40,675 nt of DNA from Flavobacteriaceae bacterium (GCA_009886625.1 QXZA01000010.1:1-40675); one strand, 5' to 3'; counted from the first letter of the stretch, positions 1 to 7,769 are shown. Notes: generated by a model from the sequence alone, not told the origin. Program-made: numbers and translations.

Positions 1-9
1 CACCACTTC

Positions 10-37
10 AACCTCACTTTTTAAGTGAGGTTTTTTT
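10..37 (+). terminator. Intrinsic terminator of a gene left of the window
   Basis: A 10-bp perfect stem (positions 10-19 with 23-32, core CCTCACTT/AAGTGAGG) with a 3-nt loop runs into a T-tract at 31-37. The T-tract orientation means it ends a rightward transcript that enters from outside the window, facing the leftward XRE gene. Confidence 0.85.
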
Positions 38-65
38 ATTATCTAATTTTAAATTCCTTAGTTTT

Positions 66-278
66 TTAAGGCAATTTGAATAGGTCTTCAACCTTACATT
101 CAATTGTTTTAGCAATTTTTAATGCTAAAACAGTAGAAGGAATATAGATGCCATTTTCTATAGCATTTATGCTTTTTCTCGATACCTCAGCATTAACAGA
201 TAATTCTTGTTGGGTGAAGCCAGCCGATTTTCGGAGCTCTTCAAGGTTGTTTAATAGTTTTTTATGATGTTTGCCCAA
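66..278 (-). CDS. XRE-family helix-turn-helix regulator, 70 aa
   Basis: This is a minimal Cro/C1-type DNA-binding protein consisting of little more than one HTH domain. The motif runs from LEELRKSAGFTQQELS through VSRKSINAIENG to a final FKLP, and the family consensus for small Bacillus/Bacteroidota regulators (LRK..G.TQ.ELA...VSR.TI..IE.G...PS...A..IA......E.LF) is clear. There is no ATG: the reading frame opens with TTG at 278, only 2 nt after the stop of the upstream membrane protein, so translation is probably coupled. Such pairs of small regulator and small membrane protein are common, and the regulator likely represses its own operon. The operator candidate lies at 697-742. Confidence 0.85.
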   Translation of the reverse strand: MGKHHKKLLNNLEELRKSAGFTQQELSVNAEVSRKSINAIENGIYIPSTVLALKIAKTIECKVEDLFKLP

Positions 279-280
279 GA

Positions 281-679
281 TTATTTTTTTTCAAATTCTT
301 CAACGGCGTTGGTAAGCTCTTTTCCTGTGTTTGGATAAAGGTATCCGGCGATTAAAGTTCCAATACCAATTGCGGTTACAAGAAATCCAACTCCTTCTAA
401 GATATTCCCAAAGGCCATAATAAAGCCAAGAAGGTAGAGACCAATTCCTACAAATATTGTGATGACACCATTTCTTCGGTAATCAATTGGTTCTTTTTTT
501 CTGTCGTCGAAAATTCTTAAAAGTTCTTCCAGTTTTTCAGGATTTTCTAATTGTTTGGAAATCTCAAGGATTGTTTCTCTTTTGCCTTTGCCCTCATAAT
601 AGAGCCATATAAATACTGAAACAGGGATAATAACTCCTACTAGCATTCCGAAAATTGGGATAATAATATTTTGATCCAT
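281..679 (-). CDS. Small membrane protein cotranscribed with XRE regulator
   Basis: A 132-aa protein with one hydrophobic segment at about residues 6-28, a charged cytoplasmic-looking stretch (about 30-68, including KRETILEISKQLENPEKLEE), then two further membrane segments at about 73-113 and a charged tail. The architecture resembles the DUF6249-type membrane proteins of Bacteroidota, but I cannot confirm this without a search. It starts at an ATG (679) about 20 nt after the predicted transcription start and precedes the XRE gene in one operon. The function is unknown; it could sense membrane or envelope state for the regulator, which is inference from pairing only. Confidence 0.75.
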   Translation of the reverse strand: MDQNIIIPIFGMLVGVIIPVSVFIWLYYEGKGKRETILEISKQLENPEKLEELLRIFDDRKKEPIDYRRNGVITIFVGIGLYLLGFIMAFGNILEGVGFLVTAIGIGTLIAGYLYPNTGKELTNAVEEFEKK

Positions 680-696
680 AGGTTTAAATTAGTTTA

Positions 697-742
697 AATG
701 TAACGCAAAATTAACATTTTTTTGAGAAGTAAACGTTACATT
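697..742 (-). promoter_or_regulatory. Promoter with flanking 9-bp inverted repeat, likely XRE operator
   Basis: On the minus strand TAATTTTG (706-713) matches the Bacteroidota -7 element TAnnTTTG, about 27 nt before the ATG at 679. A perfect 9-bp inverted repeat, AATGTAACG (697-705) and CGTTACATT (734-742), brackets this element. One half-site falls on the expected transcription start, the other near the -33 region. That geometry suits repression by the XRE protein encoded downstream, which is inference. Confidence 0.6.
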
Positions 743-883
743 AGTAGTGTTTTTTAACTTTTTTTCAATTTTATTTTAGATAGCAAAGAAACCTTACCTG
801 TAAATTTTAATATTTTTTTAGCATTTCAGGATGTAACTTTTGAACGCTTAAAATGTCTATTATATAAATTGGTTTATTGTTAT

Positions 884-967
884 CCTATCCACTTTATGTC
901 TTCATTTTGATAATTTTTTTGATTTTAGTTAAATAATTCAGACTAAGAAAAGTGGATAGGTTTTTTT
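884..967 (+). repeat. 12-bp inverted repeat with 53-nt loop and T-tract
   Basis: CCTATCCACTTT (884-895) is perfectly complementary to AAAGTGGATAGG (949-960), and the second arm runs straight into seven T (961-967). It looks like a rightward terminator with an unusually long loop, yet no rightward gene precedes it; the nearest -7-like sequence is around 840-850 (TAACTTTTG, one base too long). It may end a small RNA or be a tiny miniature element. The rest of the gene-free stretch 743-1040 is AT-rich and shows nothing else that I recognise. Confidence 0.5.
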
Positions 968-1040
968 CTTCCTACGTAAATACTTTTATCAGTCTAGAAG
1001 AATTCTCTTTTAATTTTATACTTTAGAAAAAAATCCATCT

Positions 1041-1472
1041 ATGTCTAAAATTGGAATTACAGATCGTTTTGCGCTTGTAATGGTAGTGTTATTCTACCTC
1101 ACTACGGTTGCTATAGGTGTTTTTTATCATCCCAGATCAGTCAAAAGTGAGCTAACCTCAAAAGTTGAGCAAAAGATGTTAAATCATATTGTGCTCATAA
1201 AGTTTAAGCCAGATATTACTACTACAGACCTACAGTTGATTTCTGATGGGGGATATAGTCTTCAACAGATAGAAGGAGTAGTAGATTTAAATTTCACAGA
1301 AAATGTATCTCCAGAGGGGTTGACACAGGGGTTTACTCATAGTTTGACGATGAAATTTACCAAAGCGGTAGATCGAGATAGCATTTATCTACCTCACTCC
1401 ATTCATCAGAAATTCGTAAAATTATTTGTACCCTTTACTGAATCGGTATTGGTGTATGATTATTGGGATTAA
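1041..1472 (+). CDS. Dabb (stress-responsive A/B barrel) domain protein
   Basis: A 143-aa protein with an N-terminal hydrophobic segment (residues about 9-27) followed by a Dabb ferredoxin-like domain that begins at MLNHIVLIKFKPD and ends FTESVLVYDYWD. In the family, HxVLxKFK at the start and a conserved His before F-V-x-P...V.V.DY at the end are typical; here LPHSIHQKFVKLFVPF supplies the latter. The family forms dimers and its role in bacteria is mostly undefined. The membrane anchor ahead of the barrel is less usual. The gene is monocistronic and converges on the DUF164 gene. Confidence 0.8.
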   Translation: MSKIGITDRFALVMVVLFYLTTVAIGVFYHPRSVKSELTSKVEQKMLNHIVLIKFKPDITTTDLQLISDGGYSLQQIEGVVDLNFTENVSPEGLTQGFTHSLTMKFTKAVDRDSIYLPHSIHQKFVKLFVPFTESVLVYDYWD

Positions 1473-1474
1473 AT

Positions 1475-2251
1475 TTAGTTCCCAATTAGTTTTTGAATCT
1501 TTTCAGACTCTTCTTTAGCAAGATCTGCGTCCACTAGGATACGTCCACTGTGCTCATCCATAATGATTTTGTTACGTGAAGCAATCTCTAATTGAACTTG
1601 TGGAGGAATAGTGAAGTAGGATCCCCCAGAGGCACCACGTTCAACAGCAACAATGGCCAGTCCGTTTTTGACACTTCCACGAATACGTTTGTATGCGTTT
1701 ACAAAGCGCTCCTCGATTAGCTTCTCAAATTCGTCAGATTTCTTTTGAAGAAGATCTTCTTCTTTTTGAGTCTCTTTTAAAATTTCATCCAATTCATCAT
1801 TTTTAGCTTTTAAGTGGGCTTTACGCTCATCAAGTTTCTCGTTGATGGTGTATAGGACCTCTTGTTTTTGTTCTATGCGCGCTTTGAATTCTTTAATTTT
1901 CTTTTCAGCTAATTGACTTTCAAGATCTTGAAATTCTTGTTCTTTAACGATGGAGTTGTACTCTCTGTTGTTACGAACATTCTTTAACTTCTCCTCGTAT
2001 TTTTTTAATAGCTCTTTAGAAGTCTCAATGGTTTGCTTTTGTTCGGTAATTCCATGTTCATTTTCCTGAACCTCAGCTTTTACTTTATCAAGCTTAGTGA
2101 CCAAACCTGCAATTTCATTTTCTAAATCTTCAACCTCTAGCGGTAATTCTCCTCTAAGATTTTTTATTTCATCTATGCGTGAATCAATAAGTTGTAAATC
2201 ATAAAGTGCTCTTAACTTATTTTCTACTGAGATTTCTTTTTTTTTGGCCAT
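1475..2251 (-). CDS. DUF164/CdsZ-like coiled-coil protein lacking zinc ligands
   Basis: The protein has a long coiled coil (about residues 10-180) and the C-terminal region of the DUF164 'C4-type zinc ribbon' family, recognisable from YKRIRGSVKNGLAIVAV, IPPQVQLEI and HSGRILVD. The four ribbon cysteines are absent: the places where CxxC pairs normally stand read ERGASGGSYF and IIMDEHSG, and the whole protein has no Cys. I start it at ATG 2251 (MAKKKEIS, 258 aa) rather than the TTG at 2260, leaving 2 nt after the Nif3 stop. Cotranscription with Nif3 is a standard Bacteroidota arrangement. The role is unknown; it is a probable nucleic-acid or partner-binding coiled-coil protein. Confidence 0.85.
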   Translation of the reverse strand: MAKKKEISVENKLRALYDLQLIDSRIDEIKNLRGELPLEVEDLENEIAGLVTKLDKVKAEVQENEHGITEQKQTIETSKELLKKYEEKLKNVRNNREYNSIVKEQEFQDLESQLAEKKIKEFKARIEQKQEVLYTINEKLDERKAHLKAKNDELDEILKETQKEEDLLQKKSDEFEKLIEERFVNAYKRIRGSVKNGLAIVAVERGASGGSYFTIPPQVQLEIASRNKIIMDEHSGRILVDADLAKEESEKIQKLIGN

Positions 2252-2253
2252 AG

Positions 2254-3348
2254 CTAGCAATAATTAACTGGATTGGTTTTTGTACTTGATAAAACGATTG
2301 CAAAATTAGGCATTTTTTTGCTAAGAAAATCAAATATCAAATTTTTGGTGAATTGTTCACTTTCATAATGTCCAACATCGACTAAAAAAAGGGTTTTCTC
2401 ACCCATATAAAATTGGTGGTATTTTAAGTCTGCGGTTATAAAAGCATCCGCACCTTGTTGCTTTGCATTTTCAATTGCAAAACTACCCGAACCACCAAGA
2501 ACAGCAACTTTTTGTATCTTCTTGGTCAGTATTGGACTGTGACGAATCAATGCCGTATTGAGTGTTTTTTTTACATAGCTTAAAAAGTCATTTGGATTCA
2601 TGACTTCTTTCAGAATTCCTATCCTTCCCATTCCTAATTCTGAGTTGGGATTGTCTAAATTGAAAATTTCAAAAGCTACAGTCTCATAGGGATGGGAGTG
2701 TTGAAGTGCGTTCTGTATGGCTAAATTAAGATGGGATTCAAAAGTAACTTCAATATGAATTTCTTTGACAATTGTTTTTTCATTTGACTGTCCGGTAAAA
2801 GGAGTGCTATTTTCATTTCCACGAAACCGACCTATTCCCTCAGAGGTAAAACTGCATTCGCTATAGTTACCAATTGACCCAGCACCCGCATTGTGAAGTG
2901 CATCCAAGACAGTGTCTTGATGTGTGACAGGGACATAAGTACTCAGTTTTTTTAAGCTTTCTTTTTTTGGAATTAAAACTTTTGTTTTTGTTAATCCCAA
3001 ACGTTTGCACAAAATATCATTAACACCTTCAGGGTGATTGTCTAATCGTGTATGAAGCGCTACGATGCAAATATTATTTTGAATGGCTTTTATAACGACA
3101 CGTTCAACATAGTTTTTTCCTGTTATTTTTTTCAAACCCGAAAATACAATGGGATGAAAACATACAATGAGGTTACATTTGTTTTCAATCGCTTCCTCTA
3201 CTACTTTTTCTGTACAATCTAAACTGACCAAGACCCCTTTACATTCTTCTTTGTCATTTCCAATCAAGAGTCCAACATTGTCAAAGTCTTCAGCATAGGC
3301 CTTTGGTGCCCATTCATCAAGGAGTTCAATAATTTTTTTAATGATCAT
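2254..3348 (-). CDS. Nif3-like dinuclear metal centre protein
   Basis: This is a full-length Nif3/YqfO family protein (364 aa from ATG 3348). Metal-site motifs are visible: CFHPIVFSGLKK, ALHTRLDNHPEGVND and, near the C-terminus, DVGHYESEQF. The central insert (about residues 130-235, with HPYETVAFEIF) is the PII/CutA-like domain of the longer YqfO type. An ATG at 3357 is in frame, but the -7 element at 3367-3374 would leave it almost leaderless and family members begin near MIIKKIIELLDEWAP, so 3348 is preferred. The protein forms a toroidal hexamer in known structures; proposed activities (GTP cyclohydrolase 1 type 2-like, hydrolase) are not settled. Confidence 0.9.
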   Translation of the reverse strand: MIIKKIIELLDEWAPKAYAEDFDNVGLLIGNDKEECKGVLVSLDCTEKVVEEAIENKCNLIVCFHPIVFSGLKKITGKNYVERVVIKAIQNNICIVALHTRLDNHPEGVNDILCKRLGLTKTKVLIPKKESLKKLSTYVPVTHQDTVLDALHNAGAGSIGNYSECSFTSEGIGRFRGNENSTPFTGQSNEKTIVKEIHIEVTFESHLNLAIQNALQHSHPYETVAFEIFNLDNPNSELGMGRIGILKEVMNPNDFLSYVKKTLNTALIRHSPILTKKIQKVAVLGGSGSFAIENAKQQGADAFITADLKYHQFYMGEKTLFLVDVGHYESEQFTKNLIFDFLSKKMPNFAIVLSSTKTNPVNYC

Positions 3349-3366
3349 AACGGTCATGAATTATCA

Positions 3367-3374
3367 CAAATATA
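3367..3374 (-). promoter_or_regulatory. Bacteroidota -7 element for nif3-DUF164
   Basis: TATATTTG on the minus strand is a perfect TAnnTTTG match. A start about 5-7 nt downstream would give a leader of roughly 12 nt to ATG 3348. No clear -33 TTG is seen at the usual distance. Confidence 0.5.
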
Positions 3375-3392
3375 ATATTTATCTTCATGGGC

Positions 3393-4415
3393 ATGAAAAT
3401 CATTAAGGGCTTGTTTTTTCCATTCGCTATCATTTATGATCTAATTGTAATGATTAGAAATATATTATTTGATTCTGGTGTTCTTAAAGAGCATCAAATT
3501 TTAAAGCCAAGTATTGGAGTAGGGAATCTTTCTTCAGGTGGAACGGGCAAGTCAGTTGTGGTTGATTATCTCATTTGTCTCTTAAAAGAAAAGTATTCTT
3601 TAGTAGTTCTTAGTAGAGGGTATAAACGAAATACAAAAGGTGTAATAGTGGGTTCTCATGAAAGTAACGCTGCCTCACTGGGAGATGAGCCCTTTCAGTT
3701 TATGAAAAAACATCCTGAAATTTCTGTTGTTGTGGCTGAAAAAAGGGTGCTGGGTATTCAAAAGATAGATAAGATCGCAAAAAAGGATTCAGTGATTTTA
3801 TTGGATGATGTGATGCAACATCGTTATGTTAAACCCAGTTTAATGATTTTAACATCAACCTTTGAAACCCCATATTTTTCAGATCAAATTCTCCCTGTAG
3901 GAAGTTTGAGAGAATCGAAAAAAGGAAGTAAACGAGCCGATATCATTTTAATAACAAAATGTCCGGAGGATATGAAGCAAGAACAGATCCATTTTTTTAA
4001 GAAAAAACTTTCTTTGCAGAAGCACCAACAATTATTTTTCACTTCAATTGGCTATAGTACTCACATACAAAATACATCTAAAAGTTTATCGCTTAAAAAA
4101 ATTTCAAACCCTTTCTTATTGATCACTGGAATTGCTGAACCTAAGCCTTTATTGGTCTTTTTAAATGAAAAGCAATTGATTTTTGAACACTTATCCTATC
4201 CAGATCATCATAATTTTAATTCCTCTGATATTGCTCACATTCAAAAACGAAGAGGAGATAAAATGATACTGACCACAGAAAAAGATTACACAAGATTGTC
4301 TCCTTTAATTGAAGACGAAAACGTGTATTATTTACCAATAAAAATGGAGTTTATCAATCATGAAGATCAAATTCTTTTTGACAAAACAATTCAAAATTCA
4401 ATAAAACTGTCCTAA
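3393..4415 (+). CDS. lpxK: Tetraacyldisaccharide 4'-kinase LpxK
   Basis: LpxK phosphorylates the 4' position of the lipid A disaccharide precursor at the inner face of the cytoplasmic membrane. An N-terminal hydrophobic helix (LFFPFAIIYDLIVMIRNILF) is followed by a P-loop, VGNLSSGGTGKSV, then LSRGYKRNTKGV, LGDEPFQF, VILLDDVMQHR and the late TTEKDYTRL motif, all typical of the family. Length (340 aa) is normal. Two ATGs six bases apart (3387, 3393) are possible; family alignments favour MKIIKGLFFPF. It is divergent from nif3, and its stop overlaps the lipA stop by 4 nt on the opposite strand. Confidence 0.93.
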   Translation: MKIIKGLFFPFAIIYDLIVMIRNILFDSGVLKEHQILKPSIGVGNLSSGGTGKSVVVDYLICLLKEKYSLVVLSRGYKRNTKGVIVGSHESNAASLGDEPFQFMKKHPEISVVVAEKRVLGIQKIDKIAKKDSVILLDDVMQHRYVKPSLMILTSTFETPYFSDQILPVGSLRESKKGSKRADIILITKCPEDMKQEQIHFFKKKLSLQKHQQLFFTSIGYSTHIQNTSKSLSLKKISNPFLLITGIAEPKPLLVFLNEKQLIFEHLSYPDHHNFNSSDIAHIQKRRGDKMILTTEKDYTRLSPLIEDENVYYLPIKMEFINHEDQILFDKTIQNSIKLS

Positions 4416-5281
4416 GCGATATGTTTGTGAGCTTTATATGAAGAGCGAACTAAAGGTCCACTTTCAACGTGTTTGAATCCTAAATCTAAAGCAAAAGTTT
4501 CATATTTTTTGAAAACGTCAGGGGTGATAAAGGAGTGAACTGGAAGATGCTTTTTACTTGGTTGTAGATATTGTCCAATCGTAACCACATCCACAGCGGA
4601 GGCTCTCAAGTCATGAAGAGATTGTAATACCTCTTCTTCTTTTTCGCCTAAACCAAGCATTATTCCAGATTTGGTTCTATTGATTCCCTCTTCTTTTAAA
4701 TAATGTAGCACTTCGAGACTAGTTTGATATTTAGCTTGAACACGAACTTTTCTAGTTAATCGTTTTACGGTTTCAATATTATGTGAAACCACTTCAGGAG
4801 TAACTTGAACAATCCGATCAATATTTCTTTTGTTCCCTTGAAAATCAGGAATCAAAGTCTCAAGAGTTGTTTGGGGACTGATTCTTCTTATAGCATTCAC
4901 AGTTTCAGCCCAAATGATGGATCCCATGTCTTTTAAATCGTCTCTGTCAACTGAAGTAAGCACAGCATGCTTGATATTCATTATTTTAATGGAGTTTGCA
5001 ACTTTCTCTGGTTCTGTCCAATCAACAGCTCCAGGACGTCCAGTTTGTACTCCACAAAAGCCACAAGAACGGGTGCAAATATTACCTAAAATCATAAAGG
5101 TAGCTGTTCCTTCTGCCCAGCATTCACCCATATTTGGGCAACTACCAGATGTACAGATAGTGTTGAGTTTGTATTTGTCTACCAGGCCTCTTAGTTCTGT
5201 ATATTTTTTACCCGTAGGGAGTTTTACTCGAATCCAATCTGGTTTTTTAGTATGTTTTGCAGCCTTGTCTTGAATCTCCAT
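4412..5281 (-). CDS. lipA: Lipoyl synthase (radical SAM)
   Basis: LipA inserts two sulfurs into octanoyl groups on E2 and GcvH proteins. Both iron-sulfur clusters are readable: the auxiliary cluster CTSGSCPNMGEC (Cys 43, 48, 54) and the radical SAM cluster CTRSCGFC (Cys 69, 73, 76). The C-terminal RSSY that ligates the auxiliary cluster is present in VRSSYKAHKH. The start is ATG 5281 (MEIQDKAAKH, 289 aa); the frame extends to a TTG two codons upstream. It is the last gene of a leftward run with the Nramp-like transporter and sigma factor, 32 nt after the transporter stop, and meets lpxK tail to tail with a 4-nt overlap. Confidence 0.96.
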   Translation of the reverse strand: MEIQDKAAKHTKKPDWIRVKLPTGKKYTELRGLVDKYKLNTICTSGSCPNMGECWAEGTATFMILGNICTRSCGFCGVQTGRPGAVDWTEPEKVANSIKIMNIKHAVLTSVDRDDLKDMGSIIWAETVNAIRRISPQTTLETLIPDFQGNKRNIDRIVQVTPEVVSHNIETVKRLTRKVRVQAKYQTSLEVLHYLKEEGINRTKSGIMLGLGEKEEEVLQSLHDLRASAVDVVTIGQYLQPSKKHLPVHSFITPDVFKKYETFALDLGFKHVESGPLVRSSYKAHKHIA

Positions 5282-5313
5282 CTTCAATCTTTTTTACAAA
5301 GATAATCTAAAGC

Positions 5314-6528
5314 TTATAGACTAAAAAGATAAAAAACAGTAAAGCCTGTCAAAAAGAGCAAACCCAACACACTCAAAATTCGTAATCCTCTCTTTGGCTT
5401 GTCTTTTTCAGGCATTTGATTACTTATCACTAAACGGTAATTTAAGAATGCATAAAGAGGTGCAGTAATAAACGAGAGTACAGTTGCAATTTGGACTAAT
5501 TGTCCCATTTCAGACAAAAGAAAAAGGAAGATACAACCCGTACCGATCGCGAGAATAAGCATCCAGTGTGTGTAGAAGTTGGTATCTTTTTTATTAAAGA
5601 GCAATTGAATAGTTTTGGACATAGCCCGTGGTGAAGCGTCAAGCGTTGTAAGCGTTGTGCTAAGCATGGTCGTAAAAGCTGCAATACCAATAATACCGTA
5701 AGCTGCATCACCCAAACTTGAAGTGTATAATTGAATGAGTTGTCCTGCAAAAACTCCTCCTTGATTTGAAAACTCAAGTCCTGTCCCAAACATAACCAGA
5801 GCGCCTAATCCAAGAAAACAAAGGGCTAATATAACAGTAGCTAAATAACCTACATTAAAGTCAAAAAGACTTTCCTTAAGACTCGCTTTTTTGGGGCTTG
5901 TTTTGTTTTTTTCTAGGGTCCAAATAGAATGCCAAATTGAAATGTCTAAGGGTGCGGGCATCCAACCCAAAAACGCAATCAAGAATAAAAGACCTGTTTG
6001 ATCTGGAAAAACTTGTTGCAAGGAAATTGGCTGTTCATTTTTAAAGAAGGCAAAAACCAGAGCTAGGACACTACTCACAGCCAAAACCGCCATGATAATT
6101 TTAATCAATTTGTCCAACCAACTATATTTCCCCAAAAGAAGAAGTATACCACAAATCACAGTGATAGCCACACTCCAAGTTACGACATCAGTGGTAATAC
6201 CAAATAAAGTGGTTGCGATTCCTGCGGTAACAACAGTTACCGCACTTTGGATAGTGAACATGGTACCAAAGTTGAGAATGAAATAGGCCCATAAATAGCC
6301 TTTTCCTAATTTGAAATAACCATCCAATAAAGTTTCTCCAGTAGCTTGCGCATATCTTGGCCCGTATTGAAAAAATGGATATTTGAAAAGATTGATTAGT
6401 AACAGCGCCCAAACTAAACCCCAGCCAAAATCTGCACCTGCACGAGTAGATTGAACCAGGTGGGAGACACCAATTGCAGCGCCTGCAAATAATAAACCTG
6501 GACCGAGTTTTGAGAGTTTAATTTGCAT
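5314..6528 (-). CDS. Nramp-related divalent metal transporter, noncanonical site
   Basis: A 404-aa polytopic protein with about 11 hydrophobic segments and the Nramp opening GPGLLFAGAAIGVSHLVQST. In canonical Nramp proteins the first membrane helix carries DPGN and helix 6 carries MPH, which build the Mn/Fe site. Here the equivalents read AAIGVSHL and GWMPAPLDIS, so Asp, Asn and His are not in their usual places. Such members are known in Bacteroidota, but their substrate is not predictable from canonical relatives; Mg2+ or another ion is possible, as for the NRMT branch. The start codon overlaps the sigma factor stop region by 11 nt, so the two are translationally linked. Confidence 0.85.
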   Translation of the reverse strand: MQIKLSKLGPGLLFAGAAIGVSHLVQSTRAGADFGWGLVWALLLINLFKYPFFQYGPRYAQATGETLLDGYFKLGKGYLWAYFILNFGTMFTIQSAVTVVTAGIATTLFGITTDVVTWSVAITVICGILLLLGKYSWLDKLIKIIMAVLAVSSVLALVFAFFKNEQPISLQQVFPDQTGLLFLIAFLGWMPAPLDISIWHSIWTLEKNKTSPKKASLKESLFDFNVGYLATVILALCFLGLGALVMFGTGLEFSNQGGVFAGQLIQLYTSSLGDAAYGIIGIAAFTTMLSTTLTTLDASPRAMSKTIQLLFNKKDTNFYTHWMLILAIGTGCIFLFLLSEMGQLVQIATVLSFITAPLYAFLNYRLVISNQMPEKDKPKRGLRILSVLGLLFLTGFTVFYLFSL

Positions 6529-7078
6529 CTTTTTTTAATAAGGTAGCTAACATTTTTTTTGCGCGGAATAATTTTACGCGAACCGTGGAGGCAGATTCAT
6601 CTAATTTTTTTTCAATTTCTTTATAGGATAGGTCCTCAAAGTAGCGCATCTTTAAAATTGTTCGATATTCTTTTTTCAATGATTTTATATGACTGAGTAT
6701 TAAATCTAAATCTTGATTTGAAATCATAAGGTCCTCTGGAGAAGGTTCTAGATCCTGAGGTTCATAAGTATCGTTTTCGTCAATTTCCTTGTGGGTAACG
6801 TTTTCTTTTTGTGTTCTTCTAAAACGATCAATTTGATGATTTTTTGCAATCGTCAAAATCCATGCAATAAAAGGTTGTTCCTCATCAAATAGAGCAAGTT
6901 TGTCAAATGCCTTTGCAAAAGTTTCAATCGCCAATTCTTCAGCCAACGTATAATTTAAAGTTCTATCATTTAAAAAAAAAAATAATGCATCCCAATAAGA
7001 GTTGAAAAGGAGGTTGAAAGCGGTTTGATCTCCAGCTTTGGCACGCTTGATTATTTCTTTTTCAACTTTAGCCTCCAT
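6518..7078 (-). CDS. ECF-type RNA polymerase sigma factor
   Basis: A 186-aa sigma-70 family protein of group IV size. Region 2 covers about residues 12-83 (AFNLLFNSYWDALFFFL to FIAWILTIAKNHQIDRFRR) and region 4 about 130-180 (LKKEYRTILKMRYFEDLSY, then KEIEKKLDESASTVRVKL as the -35-recognising HTH). No anti-sigma gene follows in the usual sense: the next gene is the Nramp-like transporter, overlapping by 11 nt, and the preceding gene is a small membrane protein 9 nt upstream. A membrane partner controlling it is therefore not evident, although the small upstream protein is a candidate by position. Confidence 0.92.
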   Translation of the reverse strand: MEAKVEKEIIKRAKAGDQTAFNLLFNSYWDALFFFLNDRTLNYTLAEELAIETFAKAFDKLALFDEEQPFIAWILTIAKNHQIDRFRRTQKENVTHKEIDENDTYEPQDLEPSPEDLMISNQDLDLILSHIKSLKKEYRTILKMRYFEDLSYKEIEKKLDESASTVRVKLFRAKKMLATLLKKDAN

Positions 7079-7087
7079 AAGGGTCAG

Positions 7088-7297
7088 TTATGGGTTTTGT
7101 ACAACCTTAGGGTTTTTACAGTCTGCTTCCTCAGGCATTTTACCACATAGACCACAAGGTTGGTTGTCTTTGTTTAAAAAAGGACTTTGGCTTGCGCAGG
7201 TTCCAGAAAATTCCCCATCTTTTTTTGCCCATATTTTAATTGCAATTCCTGCAAAAGCAAGTCCAAGAAGTAAAAATGTGATTAAAAATAATTCCAT
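7088..7297 (-). CDS. Small single-pass membrane protein with four cysteines
   Basis: A 69-aa protein: an N-terminal membrane segment (residues 2-23, FLITFLLLGLAFAGIAIKIW) and a hydrophilic tail with Cys in FSGTCASQ, QPCGLCGK and ADCKNP. Four cysteines including CxxC in so short a tail suggest metal or Fe-S binding or disulfides. Proteins of this shape are annotated 'membrane or secreted protein' in Flavobacteriia; no function is established that I know. It is 9 nt upstream of the sigma factor gene and probably cotranscribed. Confidence 0.75.
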   Translation of the reverse strand: MELFLITFLLLGLAFAGIAIKIWAKKDGEFSGTCASQSPFLNKDNQPCGLCGKMPEEADCKNPKVVQNP

Positions 7298-7502
7298 TTG
7301 TATGCTTATTTGCTGTAAAAATAGTAATCTTTATTGGAAGAATAGTGCAGGGCTTAATTTGTAGGAATTTACTTACAAATAAATTTATCCAATCTCCCCC
7401 ATTTATTCATAAATCAATACAACAAGACACTTAATTAGCTTGTTTCATCCACTCTAATGTCATTTCCACCCATTTTTCCCATATTTGAATGTAATAATCC
7501 CA

Positions 7503-7769
7503 ATGCCCCGAATTAAATTATTTTTTATGTTTACAACTACCCAAACTAGAATTAATAATTCTTTGATAAGTAAGGAAATGGTGATTCTAAAGTCAATTGC
7601 CCTTGGTTTAGACTGCGGTATAATCAGAAAACTTATTGAGATATCCGAAAGTGAGTATCAAAACGTTTGCCAAAAAGTATTTTATAAGCTTCAAGTTGGT
7701 AATGGTTTTGCAGCAGTACAAAAAGCATTTCAAATTGGACTGTTAAAGCAAAAGGAGTACACCAACTAA
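7503..7769 (+). CDS. Small LuxR-type HTH protein
   Basis: An 88-aa protein whose residues about 25-85 look like a degenerate LuxR/GerE helix-turn-helix: ISKEMVILKSIALGLDC corresponds to the conserved L..RE.EVL..IA.G at the start, and FAAVQKAFQIGLL to the final A..A...GLL helix. The normally conserved NKEIA and TVK..R segments are replaced by GIIRKLIEISESEYQNVC. A CATATTTG at 7480-7487 (one mismatch to TAnnTTTG) precedes it. ATG 7527 (MFTTTQTR) is an alternative start. No receiver domain is attached. It lies immediately upstream of the decayed CRISPR-Cas locus but there is no evidence that it belongs to it. Confidence 0.6.
   Translation: MPRIKLFFMFTTTQTRINNSLISKEMVILKSIALGLDCGIIRKLIEISESEYQNVCQKVFYKLQVGNGFAAVQKAFQIGLLKQKEYTN

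Noticed and set aside
4914-5273. Plus-strand open frame of 119 codons.
   Set aside because: It lies wholly within lipA on the other strand, and the translated sequence shows no domain; it is an antisense shadow.
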